The notes beneath the pieces are model-generated. The model was given only the letters and a program-made list of their open reading frames with translations, searched no databases and was not told the DNA's origin. This document shows, piece after piece, positions 61,672 through 64,000 of a DNA stretch of 64,000 bases. The DNA is taken from contig CAVPLC010000043.1 of NCBI GenBank assembly GCA_963705835.1, positions 59,075-123,074 of the forward strand, in the 5' to 3' direction. The position numbers and the translations under genes were made by a program. This stretch comes from Palsa-504 sp963705835 (GTDB taxonomy: Bacteria; Actinomycetota; Actinomycetes; Streptosporangiales; Streptosporangiaceae). Position 1 is the stretch's first letter; the number at the start of each line of letters is the position of its first letter.

Positions 61672-62676
61672 CTAGCGTCCAGCTTTTCCTGTGGACTCTC
61701 CTACGATCAGGGTGGGGATGATCGGATACTCCTGTCCCATATGTGTCGGAGAGGAGAAGAGAGTCTGAAGTGCTTCAGCAGCTAGTCGTCCTATCAGGTC
61801 TCGCTTCAGATCCACTGTGGTGAGCGATGGTGTGGCGTAAGCGGCTAACTGCGTGCAGTCAAAGCCGGTAACGGAGATATGTTCGGGAACATTCAGACCA
61901 CTGGATTGCAACGCCTTGATAATACCGATGGCGGTCAAATCATTATTGGCGATCACTGCCGTAGGCCGTGGGACAAGCTGACAGATCGCAGCCCCGGCCG
62001 CCAGGCCGCCATCGAAATGGCTGTTCCCCTCCAACACCGGGCCCGCCTTCATGCCTAGTTCGCGCATGTAATGCAGATATGCATCGCGCCGGGCCGCATT
62101 CGATTGCAAATCGTTGCGCGCCCCGACAAATGAGATCCGGCGATGACCTAACGAGACAAGATGGTCGATCACGGCTCTCATACCGAGAGCGTAGTCTATC
62201 TTCACGTTGCTTATGTATTGCTGAACGGGACCTACATCCAGAAACACCGCCGGTGTTTGTCTGGCTTTGATCTGGCGGATGGTGGCGAGAGCAACTTCTG
62301 AAGTTATAAAAGAAATTCCGCGCACCCGCTGCCGCAACATCCTGGTGGCAGCTTCCGTCAGAACGGCGGAGTCGTAGTTGGTGTCGCTCAGGATCACGTC
62401 GAAGGTTTGATCGCGTGCCTTTTGCTCGAAGCCTTTGATCACTTCAGGAAAGAATGGATTCTCGATGTCGGAAACGATCATGCCCAACGTCTGGCTTGCA
62501 TCTTTCGCCAGATTGCGAGCGTTCAAATTGGCGACATAGTCCAAGCTGCGAACCGCAGAGAGGACGGCTCTTCGGGTCGGCCGCCCGACCCGCCCACTGT
62601 TATTCAGGACGTAGGAAACGGTTGCGACTGAGACGCCTGCGGCTTTCGCGACATCACGGATGGTCACAGACTTCAT
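61672..62676 (-). CDS. LacI-family transcriptional regulator
   Basis: 334 residues. N-terminal HTH Val-Thr-Ile-Arg-Asp-Val-Ala-Lys-Ala-Ala-Gly-Val-Ser-Val-Ala-Thr-Val-Ser-Tyr-Val plus hinge helix, then a periplasmic-binding-like sugar domain (Leu-Gly-Met-Ile-Val-Ser-Asp-Ile-Glu-Asn-Pro-Phe-Phe, Ala-Asn-Asn-Asp-Leu-Thr-Ala-Ile-Gly). It is divergent from the TonB receptor gene, whose promoter carries two AAGCGCTT palindromes of LacI type, so it likely controls sugar uptake there. Confidence 0.93.
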   Translation of the reverse strand: MKSVTIRDVAKAAGVSVATVSYVLNNSGRVGRPTRRAVLSAVRSLDYVANLNARNLAKDASQTLGMIVSDIENPFFPEVIKGFEQKARDQTFDVILSDTNYDSAVLTEAATRMLRQRVRGISFITSEVALATIRQIKARQTPAVFLDVGPVQQYISNVKIDYALGMRAVIDHLVSLGHRRISFVGARNDLQSNAARRDAYLHYMRELGMKAGPVLEGNSHFDGGLAAGAAICQLVPRPTAVIANNDLTAIGIIKALQSSGLNVPEHISVTGFDCTQLAAYATPSLTTVDLKRDLIGRLAAEALQTLFSSPTHMGQEYPIIPTLIVGESTGKAGR

Positions 62677-62730
62677 CTGGGAACGATTATAGATGCCGCT
62701 CCCGCTTCTCCACGAGCGGCGAATTGAGGC

Positions 62731-62779
62731 TTGACAATCAAAAATAATGGCGTATAAAAGCGCTTATATCCAAGCGCTT
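62731..62779 (+). promoter_or_regulatory. sigma-70 promoter with tandem LacI-type operators
   Basis: TTGACA (62731-62736), a 16-bp spacer and TATAAA (62753-62758). AAGCGCTT palindromes at 62758-62765 and 62772-62779 cover the start site, 14 bp apart. This directs the TonB receptor gene. Confidence 0.8.
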
Positions 62780-62851
62780 ATCCGTTTCAGCAGGGTCCGC
62801 CCCCAGGGGAAGTCGATCTTCCAAATCAATCCGCAAGACGGAGGTGCCAAC

Positions 62852-64000
62852 GTGTCCAACAACCGAGCATCTGTTCCGCAGCAAGAGAGGGCGGGGAAAT
62901 TGGCGCGATTCTGGGCCGCGCACAACCGGATATTGATGTGCGTCCTGATGTGTCTGCTCTCCCATCCACTGTGGGCGCAGGACGGGCAGTTCTACGGAGT
63001 GATTACAGACCAGGGCAGCGCCGCGGTTCCTCATGGAAAGGTGGTGCTGCAAAACACCGGCACTGGGCTTGACCGGGAAACCGCCACAGATGCAAATGGA
63101 AACTATGAATTCCTTGCCGTGCCCGTGGGCAGCAACTACAACCTCACCGTGAGTGCAACCGGTTTCGAGACCTCGGTGGAATCTGGTTTCAGGCTGGAGG
63201 TAAACCAACGCTATCGGGTCGATTTCAAGCTGCAGGTTGGGGCAGTCGTGCAAACTGTAGCCGTGACCGGCTCAGCGGTGGAAGTGGAGTCCAGCAGCAC
63301 TACCGTGGGTGACGTGATCGAAGACCGCAAGATCATCTCTCTCCCTTTAAACGGGCGCAGCTATCTCGATCTTCTGGGATTGCAGCCCGGGGTTGCCCCG
63401 GTTAGTAACCCCAGTCCATTCCAGCCCACTATCGTCGCATCCGGCGATCTCACTACCGGCTTGCTGTCTGTCAACGGTCAACGTGAAAATGCGAATGCTT
63501 TCATGGTGAATGGATCCACCGTGGAAGACAACGGCTCCAATGGCGCCGGCGCCATACCGGTGCTCGATTCCATCCAGGAATTCCGGCTGCAAACCAGCAC
63601 TTTTGACCCCGAGTACGGCAACTTCTCCGGCGCGGTCATCAACGTGATCACCAAGTCCGGCACCAATCAGTTCCATGGTTCTGTTTTCGAATTCTTGCGC
63701 AACACCGATTTAGATGCGAGAAACTTACTTCAACAGCACCCGCGGAACCTTGATACGGAACCAGTTCGGAGGCTCGCGCCGGCGGTCCGGTGATCAAAAA
63801 CCGTTTGTTCTTTTTTTGGCGACTACCAGGGAACACGGCAGATTGAGGGACTTTCTACCGGGGTTCTGAACGTGCCCTCGGCGGCGCAGCAAGGCGGCGA
63901 TCTCTCAGCGCCGGTCGCAGCGCTGCTCGCCAGCATGGAACAAAGCGGTAGTCCGCTTCCCGCCGTGCGTGGAGATAATCTTTCCGGACACTTTGCATCT
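62852..64000 (+). CDS. TonB-dependent receptor with carboxypeptidase-regulatory N-terminal domain (partial; frameshifted)
   Basis: Outer-membrane transporter, cut by the window end. GTG 62852 follows GGAGGT (62840-62845). A signal peptide is followed by a carboxypeptidase-regulatory/CNA-B-like domain (Gly-Val-Ile-Thr-Asp-Gln-Gly..., Thr-Asp-Ala-Asn-Gly-Asn-Tyr-Glu-Phe) and a plug domain (Leu-Pro-Leu-Asn-Gly-Arg-Ser-Tyr-Leu-Asp-Leu; Gly-Ala-Val-Ile-Asn-Val-Ile-Thr-Lys-Ser-Gly-Thr-Asn). Frame changes near 63,724, 63,772 and in a poly-T run near 63,818 split the gene, but Phe-Phe-Phe-Gly-Asp-Tyr-Gln-Gly-Thr-Arg follows in sequence. This is the acidobacterial type linked to oligosaccharide uptake; the LacI gene opposite probably regulates it. 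Confidence 0.88.

Overview
The window is a mosaic of three sequence types that do not look like one chromosome. Bases 1 to about 55,262 are very G+C-rich and carry a dense actinobacterial gene set: a HrdB-type principal sigma factor, a DUF7455 zinc-ribbon protein, a parE/parC pair, an ECF41-type sigma factor with a carboxymuconolactone decarboxylase, a deazaflavin-dependent oxidoreductase, a DUF222-HNH gene and many small regulators. This suits a soil member of the Actinomycetota, perhaps Streptosporangiales-like (inference). Bases about 55,263-57,930 are A+T-rich and hold a TnpB nuclease gene and a lipoprotein of the kind seen in Ktedonobacteria/Chloroflexota. From about 58,000 to the end the genes are Acidobacteriota-like: a DUF4382 lipoprotein, a LacI repressor and a TonB-dependent receptor with a carboxypeptidase-regulatory domain. 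An EF-Tu gene is cut off at the first junction. The simplest reading is a chimeric metagenomic contig.

At least seven genes are split by small frameshifts that leave the protein otherwise conserved: oplAH, parE, parC, one SDR, the HNH gene, a methyltransferase and the TonB receptor. They occur in both the actinobacterial and the acidobacterial parts and often fall in homopolymers, so uncorrected sequencing indels are more likely than real decay.

Layout. 1-3 kb: membrane protein, YbaK-type deacylase, ArsR/SdpR-type repressor and DUF2071 protein, bracketed by a direct repeat. 3-9.5 kb: PstB-like ATPase, WYL regulator divergent from an epoxide hydrolase, quinone oxidoreductase divergent from a TetR regulator, MerR regulator, GNAT. 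9.5-19 kb: amidohydrolase, membrane-anchored tandem AAA+ protein, ATP-dependent 5-oxoprolinase, conserved hypothetical. 19-34 kb: PAS-GAF-PP2C phosphatase, principal sigma factor, DUF7455, parE, parC, SDR, PfkB kinase, CobU fusion, YjbQ, HTH/substrate-binding regulator, YbhB. 34-40 kb: secreted beta-propeller, DUF222-HNH, M1 peptidase, small zinc peptidase. 40-42.5 kb: a small winged-helix regulator facing an uncharacterised pair across a perfect 23-bp palindrome. 42.5-55 kb: redox enzymes and regulators (Ddn-like, FMN reductase, MarR, ArsR with 14-bp iterons), stress membrane protein, pentapeptide-repeat protein, SDR, lipoprotein, STAS protein, P450, ECF41/CMD pair, truncated tuf.

No CRISPR array, rRNA or tRNA gene was recognised. 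The points most worth a second look are the TnpB element with near-perfect 21-bp inverted ends and no zinc-finger cysteines, the 40-42.5 kb module, the 14-bp iterons, a short motif recurring inside unrelated genes, and short tandem duplications across stop codons.
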